DNA of 64,000 nucleotides from an uncultured Faecalibacterium sp. (GTDB lineage: Bacteria; Bacillota; Clostridia; Oscillospirales; Ruminococcaceae): the NCBI GenBank assembly GCA_934548045.1, contig CAKTEM010000007.1:73717-137716 (forward strand), in the 5' to 3' direction. Below are positions 8,640 to 17,189 of the stretch, one piece after another. The position numbers and the translations under genes are program-made. A model generated the notes under the pieces. The model did no database searches. It saw only the letters and a program-made list of their open reading frames with translations, and had not been told where the DNA came from. Numbering within the stretch: the first letter of the stretch is position 1; every line of letters starts with the position of its first letter.

Positions 8640-10021
8640 ACGATATTTTTCTCCTCTTCTAAAATATAGTTGATGAATTCTGCAGCGATTGGCTTCAATT
8701 GGTTGGACGAGCCATCGACGTTTTCTCGGGAAATTGCACCGGCAAATCGCCTTCCGCTGGGGCTTTGCAATGCAAATGCGAGAAAAACATTTGATTTATC
8801 GCTGTTTTCTTTTGTTGCTGTGCCTGTCTTGGCGACAACGATGCCGCCGGGAACGCTCAGATGATAACCAGCGGCGGTCTCTGCCAGTGCCTGAAGCAAC
8901 TGTTGCCGAACAACGTCGTCTGGGAGAGCTGTGCTGAGACTGTTGCCGCCATCCTCATGATGGACGACAAGACCGCTCTCCCGTGTGACTTGCTGCACCA
9001 TAAAAGGCTGGGTCATCTGCCCTTCCGGATGCAGGACGCTGCCGAGCATAAGGGCCATGTGCAGCGGCGAAGTCTGAACCGCTCCTTGACCTATACAAAG
9101 CTGACTCCAACCCCCGATATCGTCTGGATCAAAAATGATTCTCGGATTTAATGTTGCTCCCCAGTCCAAGACGACAGTTTTATTGTAACAAAATTCTTCG
9201 AGCGTTCTTAAAAAACATTCACTCCCGACGCGAGGTGTCATGTCGGCTGCGTATGTGTTTACGCTCTTCACAAGCATGGTTTTAAGCCCCATGTCGCCAT
9301 ACACCGAATGACCGGCGTTCTGGATTCCTGTTTGTGAGACCCCGGTATCTGTGTAATTTTGGGGAATGTTTGACGAGATGATCGCCGCAGCATCGACAAC
9401 TTTTTGCACGCTGCCGGGTTGAAGACAGCATGTCGTCGAAGGAGGATACCAGAAGTTTGGCTGATTATTGTACGCTGCCATTTTGTCTGCGGTGATGCCG
9501 TTTGCGTTAAATTCTACAGTTTCGCTGGGGCGGTCGGCCAATGTGATAACGGCTCCGGAATCGACATCGAGAAGAATGACGGAACTCCGATACCCGGCGG
9601 TCAGTCCATACGCTTTTCGTTGAAGATTTGCACAAATTGTCGTTGTCAGAGTGGAACCGTGTCCGTGAGCTTTCTCCGCATAACAGAGTTCATTTTCATA
9701 CAGCTTTCGCAGCCCAGCCAGGCCAAAACTCTTGGAACGGTAGCCGCAGATGTTCGTGTAGCTGTTATCAAGAACCATTGCCGGATAACCCTCCTGAGAG
9801 GCTTGTGTAAAGGGCGTGCCGTCTGCGGCAGTAATGATACCCTCATAACTTTGGCCTCGGAGCTGTTCGCGTGCGTATGCGTTTTTCCGTGCGTCCACGG
9901 CAGGGTCTGCACCCGGAAAGAGTCCGCTCTGCTTGATGGTAGTAAAGCCCAATCCAATTGTAGCGGCCATGGAACTGAGAGCAAGGAGAAAGGCTCTTCT
10001 GGAAAAATATTCATTCTTCAT
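8636..10021 (-). CDS. Penicillin-binding transpeptidase (PbpA/FtsI-like)
   Basis: I choose the ATG at 10021, whose first codons overlap the end of the RodA-like gene by 11 bases; this gives 461 residues. An N-terminal hydrophobic segment preceded by SRRAF anchors or exports the protein. The transpeptidase motifs are intact: SVQK (Ser204), SVN further on, and KTGT (Lys398). A short dimerisation-type region precedes the catalytic domain, and no PASTA domain is seen. It is shorter than most class B PBPs but matches the PbpA group that works with RodA. Tight coupling with the RodA-like gene suggests a dedicated SEDS-PBP pair. Confidence 0.9.
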   Translation of the reverse strand: MKNEYFSRRAFLLALSSMAATIGLGFTTIKQSGLFPGADPAVDARKNAYAREQLRGQSYEGIITAADGTPFTQASQEGYPAMVLDNSYTNICGYRSKSFGLAGLRKLYENELCYAEKAHGHGSTLTTTICANLQRKAYGLTAGYRSSVILLDVDSGAVITLADRPSETVEFNANGITADKMAAYNNQPNFWYPPSTTCCLQPGSVQKVVDAAAIISSNIPQNYTDTGVSQTGIQNAGHSVYGDMGLKTMLVKSVNTYAADMTPRVGSECFLRTLEEFCYNKTVVLDWGATLNPRIIFDPDDIGGWSQLCIGQGAVQTSPLHMALMLGSVLHPEGQMTQPFMVQQVTRESGLVVHHEDGGNSLSTALPDDVVRQQLLQALAETAAGYHLSVPGGIVVAKTGTATKENSDKSNVFLAFALQSPSGRRFAGAISRENVDGSSNQLKPIAAEFINYILEEEKNIV

Positions 10022-11435
10022 TTTTTGTACCTCGTTTATAAAAGAATCGCGGCGTAGCTGGTGCAATATCCGACGACGAAGCCAGTAAAATACCAGATAA
10101 AAAGAACGTACAAACAAGAGAAGTTCCGCCGAGGCTCAGGAATGGACATGTCAGACCCATGATAGCGCCGATCCCCAGAGCAGAAAGGCTATTCAGAAAG
10201 AAGTGCGCTTCTATCGTTATGATACAACCCAGACTCAAAACACCGGGAAAGCTTGGACGGCTGATGTTTACCAAAGCCCAGAGCAAAAGAGCAAAGAAGA
10301 CGAGCAGGAGAACAATGAAAAAGGCGTAGCCGAATTTTCTGATAGTAGTTACGATTATGAAATCGTTCCTGGCTGCTGGAACAAAGACCTCGCTGTCCGT
10401 GCCAAACCAACCGCTTAACAACAGACTCTTGCGAGCAGCATCGAGTTGATAGGTGTCTGTTGCCTGCGAAGGGTCGATACGGGTGATAACTTTAGTGTAG
10501 ATGAGACTGCCGAGCCGAAAAAAACCACGGCCGCCAAGCTGCGAACAGACCTTGCAAACCAAGTAGCCAGCATATACACCGAAGCCCATGACGGCACAGC
10601 CTAGGGTGGGCCATCTTAACTGGCGAACAGACAGGAAGAGAATACAGATGGATGTGAAAAGAATCAGGACAGCCGTTGAAAGCTCATTCACACAGGCGAG
10701 AAAAACCATGTGCAGAGCCACCGTCTCGAAAGCGATGAGGGTTCGTTGCTTGTCGCTCTTTTCCGGCATGGTACAAGCTCGCGCGACGGAAATCACAGAG
10801 AGAAGCCGGGTCACTTCTGTCAATTGGAGACTGGTACTCCCAATATAGACCCAGTTTTTTGTTCCATGGCTGGCCGGCATCAGAAACAAAACTCCGTACA
10901 TGAGAGAGGAAAGGGTGTTCAGAAGCCTTACACTGCAGCGAGGTTCGAGCCGGGATAAATAGAAATAACTAATCGCGCCGACCAGACCGGCACCAGTAGC
11001 AGCGAAATGATGACGGAGCAATTCAGCTGCCGTTGAGGTGTCCAGCGAGGTCTGGATCATCAGACCGGCGACAACAAGGATAAAAACCAAACGAAAAGCG
11101 ATGAAATCCACGTTATAAATTGCAGCTAAAATAGCAGCTGTGAGAGCCAATGGGAGCAGGTAACGGAGCATCACAAGATATACACTTCCTGCCCAAACAC
11201 TGCATTTAAAGACCAGCGCACCGCCGAGGGCATAAGCTGCAAGGACAAAAATCATGTTTCGGAAGATATTGTGCCGAACCTTTTTTGCGAGAAGCTTCCG
11301 GATGATATAAATAGGCTGCTCCCACAGCCCGTGGAAAAGAAACCGGATCAGCTCGGAAAGTGCGAGCCTGAGGTCTTTCATGAACTGGCAAAACCATTGT
11401 GCTGCCAGTTTTGCAAAGGCAGTGAGAGCAGCCAT
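10011..11435 (-). CDS. SEDS-family peptidoglycan polymerase (RodA/FtsW/SpoVE type)
   Basis: A 474-residue integral membrane protein with about ten hydrophobic spans. SEDS landmarks occur in the C-terminal half: a DSEVFVPAARNDFI segment in the large extracellular loop and GLTCPFLSLGGTSL near the last spans, equivalent to the conserved P-F-x-S-x-G-G motif. SEDS proteins polymerise glycan strands with a partner class B PBP, and that partner lies next door with an 11-base overlap. The basic N-terminal extension of ~60 residues is longer than usual. This is probably an accessory SEDS protein; the cell's main RodA/FtsW would be elsewhere. Confidence 0.88.
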   Translation of the reverse strand: MAALTAFAKLAAQWFCQFMKDLRLALSELIRFLFHGLWEQPIYIIRKLLAKKVRHNIFRNMIFVLAAYALGGALVFKCSVWAGSVYLVMLRYLLPLALTAAILAAIYNVDFIAFRLVFILVVAGLMIQTSLDTSTAAELLRHHFAATGAGLVGAISYFYLSRLEPRCSVRLLNTLSSLMYGVLFLMPASHGTKNWVYIGSTSLQLTEVTRLLSVISVARACTMPEKSDKQRTLIAFETVALHMVFLACVNELSTAVLILFTSICILFLSVRQLRWPTLGCAVMGFGVYAGYLVCKVCSQLGGRGFFRLGSLIYTKVITRIDPSQATDTYQLDAARKSLLLSGWFGTDSEVFVPAARNDFIIVTTIRKFGYAFFIVLLLVFFALLLWALVNISRPSFPGVLSLGCIITIEAHFFLNSLSALGIGAIMGLTCPFLSLGGTSLVCTFFLSGILLASSSDIAPATPRFFYKRGTKNEE

Positions 11436-11470
11436 TTTTCAATCAACTCCTAAAATTTGTAATGTGTTTC

Positions 11471-12334
11471 TCAGTGACGTGCCTGCATACCGACAGCGTT
11501 GTTGTTCTCACTCTTGGGAGCGGCGGACGGCAACGGTTCGTCTAAGATAATGCTTTCGCCACGCTTGTCTGAAAAATCAATAATAATCGGATTCCCGTTA
11601 TTTTCAGCATACTTGTGATTGATCGACAAGGCCAAAGGGAGTCCGTTCACATAGAACACCGGCTCGTGGCAATATTCGGTAATACTGGAGACTTCAATAT
11701 CCTTCGTTGTGTCGTAGGGCCGGAGATCCGGTTTGTGGTTCGAGCCTATGTCCTGCCGAATCACATTAGAGGAAGAAAAACGCAGGTAAAATTTTTTGTC
11801 GGTAATATCACGGAAGAGATAGATGGGGGTCGTGAGGTTCTTTGCCAATGCACCACAATTGTAGCGAGAGAGCGTGATCTCCTGCTTGCAGTGGGGGTCC
11901 TGCTTGGTCATCTTCAAATTATGGTAAGAGATAGAAATGAAATCTCCCGGATTCAGGTTGCCGTCGTTGAGTTCAATGATAGTGCGATGTTTTTTGTAAT
12001 CGAAGACATTCAGCAGATACCTCCCGTAGGCTTCGGGCTGGATGGGCTGGCGAGGTTCTTCATCGTAGTCATACGGTGCATCCGGGGTGTCGTCAGAAGT
12101 GTCATCGCTGCTGTCCAGAACGAGATCCTTCAGCTTGTTAAAAAAATTCTGGAACAGGCTCTGGATACTGAAATCTGCGCTAGACTTACGATGCTTTTCG
12201 AGAAAGATTACAAAAATTACTGCAACAACAATCACCAAAAACAGCTGGAAGAGGGTCATGCCGGCACCGGAGCTGCTGCGTGCGGCGGTCTCCGTGATGG
12301 AAGAAGCGGTGGATTCGATACTGGAAGCGTCCAT
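11471..12334 (-). CDS. Membrane-anchored protein of unknown function, first gene of kinase/SEDS/PBP operon
   Basis: A 287-residue protein. A Ser/Thr-rich N-terminus (1-25) precedes one hydrophobic span (~27-45) and a basic stop-transfer (EKHRK). An acidic linker (DDTSDDTPDAPYDYDEEP, ~78-95) leads to a ~180-residue domain that looks beta-rich and carries no motif I recognise. In particular the GR, SRxH and NG signature of FHA domains is not evident, although actinobacterial loci of this kind carry FHA proteins in this position. The Ser/Thr-rich tail and acidic linker would be plausible kinase substrates. It is separated from the RodA-like gene by 35 bases and is preceded by AAAGGAGA. Confidence 0.75.
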   Translation of the reverse strand: MDASSIESTASSITETAARSSSGAGMTLFQLFLVIVVAVIFVIFLEKHRKSSADFSIQSLFQNFFNKLKDLVLDSSDDTSDDTPDAPYDYDEEPRQPIQPEAYGRYLLNVFDYKKHRTIIELNDGNLNPGDFISISYHNLKMTKQDPHCKQEITLSRYNCGALAKNLTTPIYLFRDITDKKFYLRFSSSNVIRQDIGSNHKPDLRPYDTTKDIEVSSITEYCHEPVFYVNGLPLALSINHKYAENNGNPIIIDFSDKRGESIILDEPLPSAAPKSENNNAVGMQARH

Positions 12335-12747
12335 AAGGTTATTCTCCTTTTTATTTAGTAGACTTGCCCTTGACTTCTTTTTGGAGCACCTTTATCATAG
12401 CAAAAAATTCCGACAGGAATTCAAAAAAGATTGAACACTATAAAGTTGTTGCTGACGCAGATTTGAACAATGATGTGGCGCGAAAACCAGCGTTGACTTC
12501 GGAAAAAAGAAAAATACCCTGCTTTTCGAGCGTAGAAGTTCTAACCACGTTCTAAAAACAGGGAGAATTATTTTGAAATGCAAGATAACAAAATAGGCAG
12601 CTAAGGCATAAACAAAAAGCCCCTTGGGAATCTGCCGCAAAATGAGAATGTCACTGACAAGTTCATTCGCGGCCCCCTAAGGAGCATTTTGGATGTTATA
12701 TACTTTTAGAAATTGCTCAAATGATCGTCTTGACCGATGTTTCTTCC
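12335..12747. other. AT-rich gene-free spacer upstream of the kinase operon
   Basis: No convincing gene is seen. A short minus-strand frame (12395-12640) is low-complexity and lacks a ribosome site. The only usable signal is a possible minus-strand promoter at 12394-12424. No terminator with a T-run was found for tsaD, which ends at 12748. Confidence 0.5.
12394..12424 (-). promoter_or_regulatory. Possible sigma-A promoter for the kinase/SEDS operon
   Basis: On the minus strand, TTGAAT (12419-12424) is followed after 19 bases by TGCTATGAT, an extended -10 (12394-12399). The start codon of the first operon gene is ~60 bases further. Spacing is long, so this is tentative. Confidence 0.4.
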
Positions 12748-13755
12748 TCATTCATAATCAATCGGCAAAGTCGGCAGGCCATTGAGGTCGAGGCCGGCGG
12801 TATGACCGGCGATGTATTGATAATAGCCCTGAGCGGCGATCATGGCACCATTATCCCCACAGAACTTGAGTTCGGGCAGGTAGACTTTCGCGCCGAGCTT
12901 CTGGGCTCCGTCGTTGACGAGCTGGCGCAGGCGGCCGTTCGCAGCGACACCGCCGGCCAGACAGACCTGTTTTGCGCCGGTGTCGGCTGCAGCCAGCAGA
13001 AGCTTTTCGGCGAGGATGCCTGCGATGCGCTCCTGAAAGCTTGCGGCGAGGTCAGGCACATTGACCTCGGTGCCCTTCATCTGTGCCTGATTGACTTCGT
13101 TCAGGACGGCGGTTTTGAGGCCGGAGAAGCTGACGTTATACTTACCCTCGACGTGCGGCACCGGCAGGCGGTAGGCCTTCGGGTTGCCGGTCTTGGCGGC
13201 GTTGGCGACGCTCGGGCCGCCGGGATAGGGCAGGCCCAGCGTCCGCGCCACCTTGTCGAACGCCTCACCTGCGGCGTCATCGACGGTGTGGCCGAGGATA
13301 TGATAGTGGGTGTAGTCCAGCACCTCAACGATGTGGCTGTGTCCGCCCGACGCCACAAGGCAGAGGAAGGGCGGTTTCAGCTCCGGGTGGGTCAGGTAGA
13401 GGGCGGCGATGTGGCCGCGCAGGTGATGCACCGGGACCAGCGGCTTGTTTGCGGAGTAGGCCAGCCCCTTGGCGAAATTGACGCCCACCAGCACCGCACC
13501 AATCAGGCCGGGCGCAAAGGTGACGGCGACAGCATCCACGTCGTCGATGGTCTTGCCTGCGTCCAGCAGAGCCTTTTTGACGGTGGCACTGATGAACTCG
13601 CAGTGACGGCGGCTTGCGATTTCGGGAACGACACCGCCGTAAAGTGCCTGTTCCTTCACGCTGGTCGAGATGACGTTGCTCAGCAGCTTTCTGCCATCCT
13701 CGACCAGTGCTGCGGCGGTCTCGTCGCAGGTGGATTCGATACCTAAGATGATCAT
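12748..13755 (-). CDS. tsaD: tRNA N6-threonylcarbamoyladenosine transferase TsaD
   Basis: This transfers the threonylcarbamoyl group to A37 of ANN-decoding tRNAs, working with TsaB, TsaC and TsaE. The 335-residue protein opens with the ASKHA phosphate motif (GIESTCDETAAAL), has the metal-binding HHLRGH motif and later ASGGHSH and SFSGLKTAV. Length and motif order match bacterial TsaD throughout. It starts 4 bases after the polA stop, so polA and tsaD are co-transcribed on the minus strand. No other tsa genes are adjacent. Confidence 0.96.
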   Translation of the reverse strand: MIILGIESTCDETAAALVEDGRKLLSNVISTSVKEQALYGGVVPEIASRRHCEFISATVKKALLDAGKTIDDVDAVAVTFAPGLIGAVLVGVNFAKGLAYSANKPLVPVHHLRGHIAALYLTHPELKPPFLCLVASGGHSHIVEVLDYTHYHILGHTVDDAAGEAFDKVARTLGLPYPGGPSVANAAKTGNPKAYRLPVPHVEGKYNVSFSGLKTAVLNEVNQAQMKGTEVNVPDLAASFQERIAGILAEKLLLAAADTGAKQVCLAGGVAANGRLRQLVNDGAQKLGAKVYLPELKFCGDNGAMIAAQGYYQYIAGHTAGLDLNGLPTLPIDYE

Positions 13756-13759
13756 ATTT

Positions 13760-16327
13760 TTAATGGGCCTCCAGCCAGTTTTTGCCCTCGTGGACTTCGG
13801 TACTCAGCGGAACCGCGTACTGCACGCAGCCTTCCATCTCTTCGCGCAGGATGGTTGCGGCCTTTTCCGCTTCGGCCTCGGGTGCTTCAACAATGAGTTC
13901 GTCGTGGACGGTCAGGATGAGGCGGCTCTCCATCTTTTCATCTCGGAGACGACGCCAGACACGGACCATCGCCAGCTTGATGACGTCGGCGGCGGTTCCC
14001 TGAATGGGCGTGTTGCGCGCCATCCGTTCGCCGCTGGCCCGGATGTTCCGGTTGGAACTTGCCAGCTCCGGCAGGGAGCGGCGGCGTCCGAACAGGGTGG
14101 AAACATAGCCGCAGGTCTTTGCATCGGCGATGGTCTTGTCCATGTAGCCGCTGACCTTCGGGAAGGCGGCGAGGTAGTTTTTCAGGAACGCATCGGCTTC
14201 CTTGACCGACACGCCGATGTCCTTGGACAGGCTGTACGCGCCTTTGCCGTACATGATGCCGAAGTTGATGGCCTTTGCCGAGGAGCGGAGACGGGGCGTG
14301 ACCTGTTCCACGGGCAGGTTATAGATTTTTGCGGCGGTGCTGCGGTGGATGTCCTCGCCGCTCTTGAACGCCTGCTGCATGTGTTCGTCGCCGGTGATGT
14401 GGGCGAGGATGCGCAGCTCGATCTGGCTGTAATCGGCGTCCACCAGCACACAGCCGGGCTTTGCGATAAAGTATGCCCGGAGCTGGCTTCCCAGCTCGGT
14501 GCGGATGGGGATGTTCTGCAGGTTGGGGTTATCCGAAGAGAGTCGGCCGGTGCGCGCCTCGGTCTGGTTGAACCGGGTGTGGATGCGTCCATCCGGCGCG
14601 ATGACCTTCAGCAGGCCCTCGACGTAGGTCGAGTTCAGCTTCTGGTAAGCACGGTACTGTAAGATGTCCTCCACCAGCGGATAATCGCGCAGATTTTCCA
14701 GCGTCTCGGCGTCGGTCGACCAGCCGCGCTGGGTCTTTTTGCCGTGGGGCAGGCCAAGGGTGTCAAAGAGCATCTCGCCCAACTGTTTGGGGCTGTTCGG
14801 ATTGAAGCTGGTGCTTCCGGTCTCCATCTGGATACGGGTCAAAACCTGCTCCAGTTCCGAGCGCATCCGGACGCCGAACTCCTCGATGCCGTTCTTGTCG
14901 ACCAGAATACCGGTACGGGTCATATCGGCCAGCACCTGTGCCAGAGGAAACTCGATCTCATTATAAAGAGCATCCTCGTTCCGGGCGGTGATCTCCCGTT
15001 TCATCCGGGCGAACAAGTCCGCCAGATAACCGGCATCCGGCCAATCGGCGGACGAGAACGCGGCCTCGGCACGGTAAGCCGTTGCCAGTTCACCGACCTG
15101 ATATTTGGACGCCGAGGCATCCAGCAGGTAAGCGGCCAGCTTGCCATCCCAGACGATGCTGCTGCCCCAGCCGTCTGCGGCCATCGCACGGGCGTAAAGG
15201 GGCGCGGAGTCGAAGACATCCAGCGTGACATCGGGGTTGTCGAGCAGACGGGTGAAGTCGCCCTCTTCCAGCGGATAGACCGTCTTGTCCTGCACGGCGT
15301 ACCACGCTTCCGGCTGGGTGATAATATTTCTCGTTCCCTGCTTGCCCATGACCGCCGGACGCGTTGCCAGCAGGTAGTGGCCGGTGGGCTTTTCAGGCAG
15401 AGCGGCAACGGCGGCTTCTTCCACGGGAGCGGCTTCCGGGTCGGGTGCCGGTGCCACGCCGTCCAGACCAAAGCGAGGAATCAGAGAATGAATCTCCAGC
15501 TCCTGTAACAGCCGGACAGCGGCGGCCTTGTCGCCCTCGCCGACTTTGTAGGCTCCCTCTTCGGTGTCGATGGGTGCGTCGGTGCGGATGGTGCCGAGGA
15601 CATGGCTCAGCTCCGCGTCCGCCTTGCACTCAATGAGGTGTTCGCGCTGCTTCGGCTTGATGATGGGGTCGTCGATGTTGGCATAGACGTTTTCCAGCGT
15701 GCCGAACTTCTGGACGAGGTTCAGAGCGGTCTTTTCGCCGATGCCCTTGACGCCCGGGATGTTGTCCGAGGTATCGCCCATCAGGCTCTTGACCTCGATG
15801 AGCTGGTGCGGCTCGATGCCGTACTTCTCGTGGATGGCGTCCACGTCCATCGTCACGGTCTTGCTCCGGCCCATGACGGTCGCCGCCAGCAGCACGGTGG
15901 TGCTCTCGCTGACGAGCTGCAGGCTGTCGCGGTCTCCGGTGGCAAGGAAACAGTCGTCCTTCCGGGCATTGCAGGCCGCGGCCAGCGTACCCAGAATGTC
16001 GTCTGCCTCCCAACCCTCGGCTGTCACCTGACGGTAGCCGAGGTCGGCCAGAAGTTCTTTCAGCACCGGCATCTGCTGTGCCAGCTCCTCGGGCATCCCG
16101 TGCCGGGTGGCCTTGTAGCCGTCGTACATCTTGTGCCGGAAGGTCGGCGCGCGCAGGTCGAACGCAATGGCGACCTCGTCGGGCTGGGTGTCTTTCAGCA
16201 GGGAGAGCAGGATATTCAAAAAGCCATAGATGGCGTTGGTGTAGCGGCCGTCCTTGGTGGTCAGCAGCTTGATGCCAAAGAACGCTCTGTTGGCGATGCT
16301 GTTGCCGTCGATGACCAGTAAACGCAT
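13760..16327 (-). CDS. polA: DNA polymerase I
   Basis: Repair and Okazaki-fragment polymerase. I start at the ATG at 16327, preceded by GGAGGAG, giving 855 residues. The N-terminal 5' nuclease domain (~1-290) has DTSDNIPGVKGIGEKTA. The middle domain (~310-470) corresponds to the 3'-5' exonuclease region but does not show the DxE and DxxxY-type metal residues clearly, so proofreading is probably absent, as in Bacillus and Thermus. The polymerase domain has motif A (DYSQIELRIL), motif B (RSSAKAINFGIMYG) and motif C (VHDEL). The gene is first of a polA-tsaD unit. Confidence 0.96.
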   Translation of the reverse strand: MRLLVIDGNSIANRAFFGIKLLTTKDGRYTNAIYGFLNILLSLLKDTQPDEVAIAFDLRAPTFRHKMYDGYKATRHGMPEELAQQMPVLKELLADLGYRQVTAEGWEADDILGTLAAACNARKDDCFLATGDRDSLQLVSESTTVLLAATVMGRSKTVTMDVDAIHEKYGIEPHQLIEVKSLMGDTSDNIPGVKGIGEKTALNLVQKFGTLENVYANIDDPIIKPKQREHLIECKADAELSHVLGTIRTDAPIDTEEGAYKVGEGDKAAAVRLLQELEIHSLIPRFGLDGVAPAPDPEAAPVEEAAVAALPEKPTGHYLLATRPAVMGKQGTRNIITQPEAWYAVQDKTVYPLEEGDFTRLLDNPDVTLDVFDSAPLYARAMAADGWGSSIVWDGKLAAYLLDASASKYQVGELATAYRAEAAFSSADWPDAGYLADLFARMKREITARNEDALYNEIEFPLAQVLADMTRTGILVDKNGIEEFGVRMRSELEQVLTRIQMETGSTSFNPNSPKQLGEMLFDTLGLPHGKKTQRGWSTDAETLENLRDYPLVEDILQYRAYQKLNSTYVEGLLKVIAPDGRIHTRFNQTEARTGRLSSDNPNLQNIPIRTELGSQLRAYFIAKPGCVLVDADYSQIELRILAHITGDEHMQQAFKSGEDIHRSTAAKIYNLPVEQVTPRLRSSAKAINFGIMYGKGAYSLSKDIGVSVKEADAFLKNYLAAFPKVSGYMDKTIADAKTCGYVSTLFGRRRSLPELASSNRNIRASGERMARNTPIQGTAADVIKLAMVRVWRRLRDEKMESRLILTVHDELIVEAPEAEAEKAATILREEMEGCVQYAVPLSTEVHEGKNWLEAH

Positions 16328-16387
16328 GGTTGATACTCCTCCGTTCGATAATTTCACATATTAAGTATAGCACAAAAACCGCACAAG

Positions 16388-16419
16388 CAAAAGAGCCGCT
16401 GCACGCAACGGCTCTTTTC
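16388..16419 (-). terminator. Terminator downstream of the ferredoxin gene
   Basis: AAAGAGCCGCTG and CAACGGCTCTTT form a hairpin immediately after the ferredoxin stop on the minus strand, with a T-run on that strand. It lies in the ferredoxin-polA gap. Confidence 0.8.
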
Positions 16420-16420
16420 C

Positions 16421-16609
16421 TCACTCAATTATTTCAATCGCGCTTACGGGGCAGGTCTGGGCGGCCTCGACGGCCTGCGGAATGGTATCGGGCGGAAGCT
16501 CCCCGGGGATGGCGACAGCGAGCGTTCCCTCCATCGTGAACACTTCGGGGCAGATACCGGCGCACTGGGTGCAGCCGATGCAGAGGTCCGGGTCAACAAA
16601 GGCTTTCAT
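16421..16609 (-). CDS. Small [4Fe-4S] ferredoxin
   Basis: A 62-residue soluble electron carrier. The cluster ligands are in CIGCTQCAGICPEVF and in the later TCPVSAIEI, the arrangement of single-cluster Bacillus/Thermotoga-type ferredoxins. The ATG at 16609 has AGGAGG 12 bases upstream on the minus strand; a frame two codons longer would need a TTG start. It ends at its own terminator and is not coupled to polA. The redox partner is not evident from neighbours. Confidence 0.92.
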   Translation of the reverse strand: MKAFVDPDLCIGCTQCAGICPEVFTMEGTLAVAIPGELPPDTIPQAVEAAQTCPVSAIEIIE

Positions 16610-16730
16610 AAACAAAATCCTCCTGTCTGAAACAGCGTTGCGGATAGTTTGAGCTGTCGGAGACTGAAATATACCTATGCTTTTGGGCGCAAGTATGATA
16701 CAATAAAAAGAGTTTCAGGAGGGTAAAACG

Positions 16731-17072
16731 ATGAACATTCAGATTTTTGGCACAAGCAAGTGTTTCGATACCAAAAAAGCCCAGCGGTATTTCAAGGAAC
16801 GGGGCATCAAGTTCCAGATGATCGACCTCAAGGAAAAAGAGATGAGCCGCGGCGAGTTCGACAACGTCGCCCGTGCGCTGGGCGGCTGGGAAAATCTGGT
16901 GAACCCGGCGGCAAAGGACAAGCAGACGCTGGCTCTGCTGGACGCCCTCATCGACTGGCAGAAAGAGGACAAGCTCTTCGAGAACCAGCAGCTCTTTAAA
17001 ACGCCTATCGTCCGGAACGGCCGTCAGGCGACCGTCGGCTATCAGCCCGACATCTGGAAGACCTGGGAATAA
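16731..17072 (+). CDS. ArsC/Spx-family thioredoxin-fold protein
   Basis: A 113-residue protein of the ArsC-like group. It has the N-terminal GTSKCFDTKKA motif with one cysteine at position 11 and a C-terminal TPIVRNGRQATVGY segment equivalent to the cis-Pro region. Spx proteins usually have CxxC here and true arsenate reductases have further catalytic residues; neither is clear, so the role (reductase or RNA polymerase-binding regulator) is open. AGGAGG lies 9 bases upstream and a -10-like TACAAT occurs at ~16698. It is monocistronic. Confidence 0.82.
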   Translation: MNIQIFGTSKCFDTKKAQRYFKERGIKFQMIDLKEKEMSRGEFDNVARALGGWENLVNPAAKDKQTLALLDALIDWQKEDKLFENQQLFKTPIVRNGRQATVGYQPDIWKTWE

Positions 17073-17106
17073 TTTTGGCTTTCACAAAAAATCCACGGGC
17101 GGAATT

Positions 17107-17135
17107 TTGCGTCCGGAAGCGATTTGTGTTATACT
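17107..17135 (+). promoter_or_regulatory. Sigma-A promoter for the 17190 gene
   Basis: TTGCGT (17107-17112), a 17-base spacer and TATACT (17130-17135), ~55 bases before the chosen start. Confidence 0.7.
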
Positions 17136-17189
17136 AAGCGTTGGAGCAGTCTGCTCCCATAAAACGAATTCTTGGAGACGATGAATCTT

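Noticed and set aside
12395..12640. 81-codon minus-strand frame upstream of the kinase operon
   Set aside because: Low complexity, no ribosome site, and it overlaps the probable promoter.
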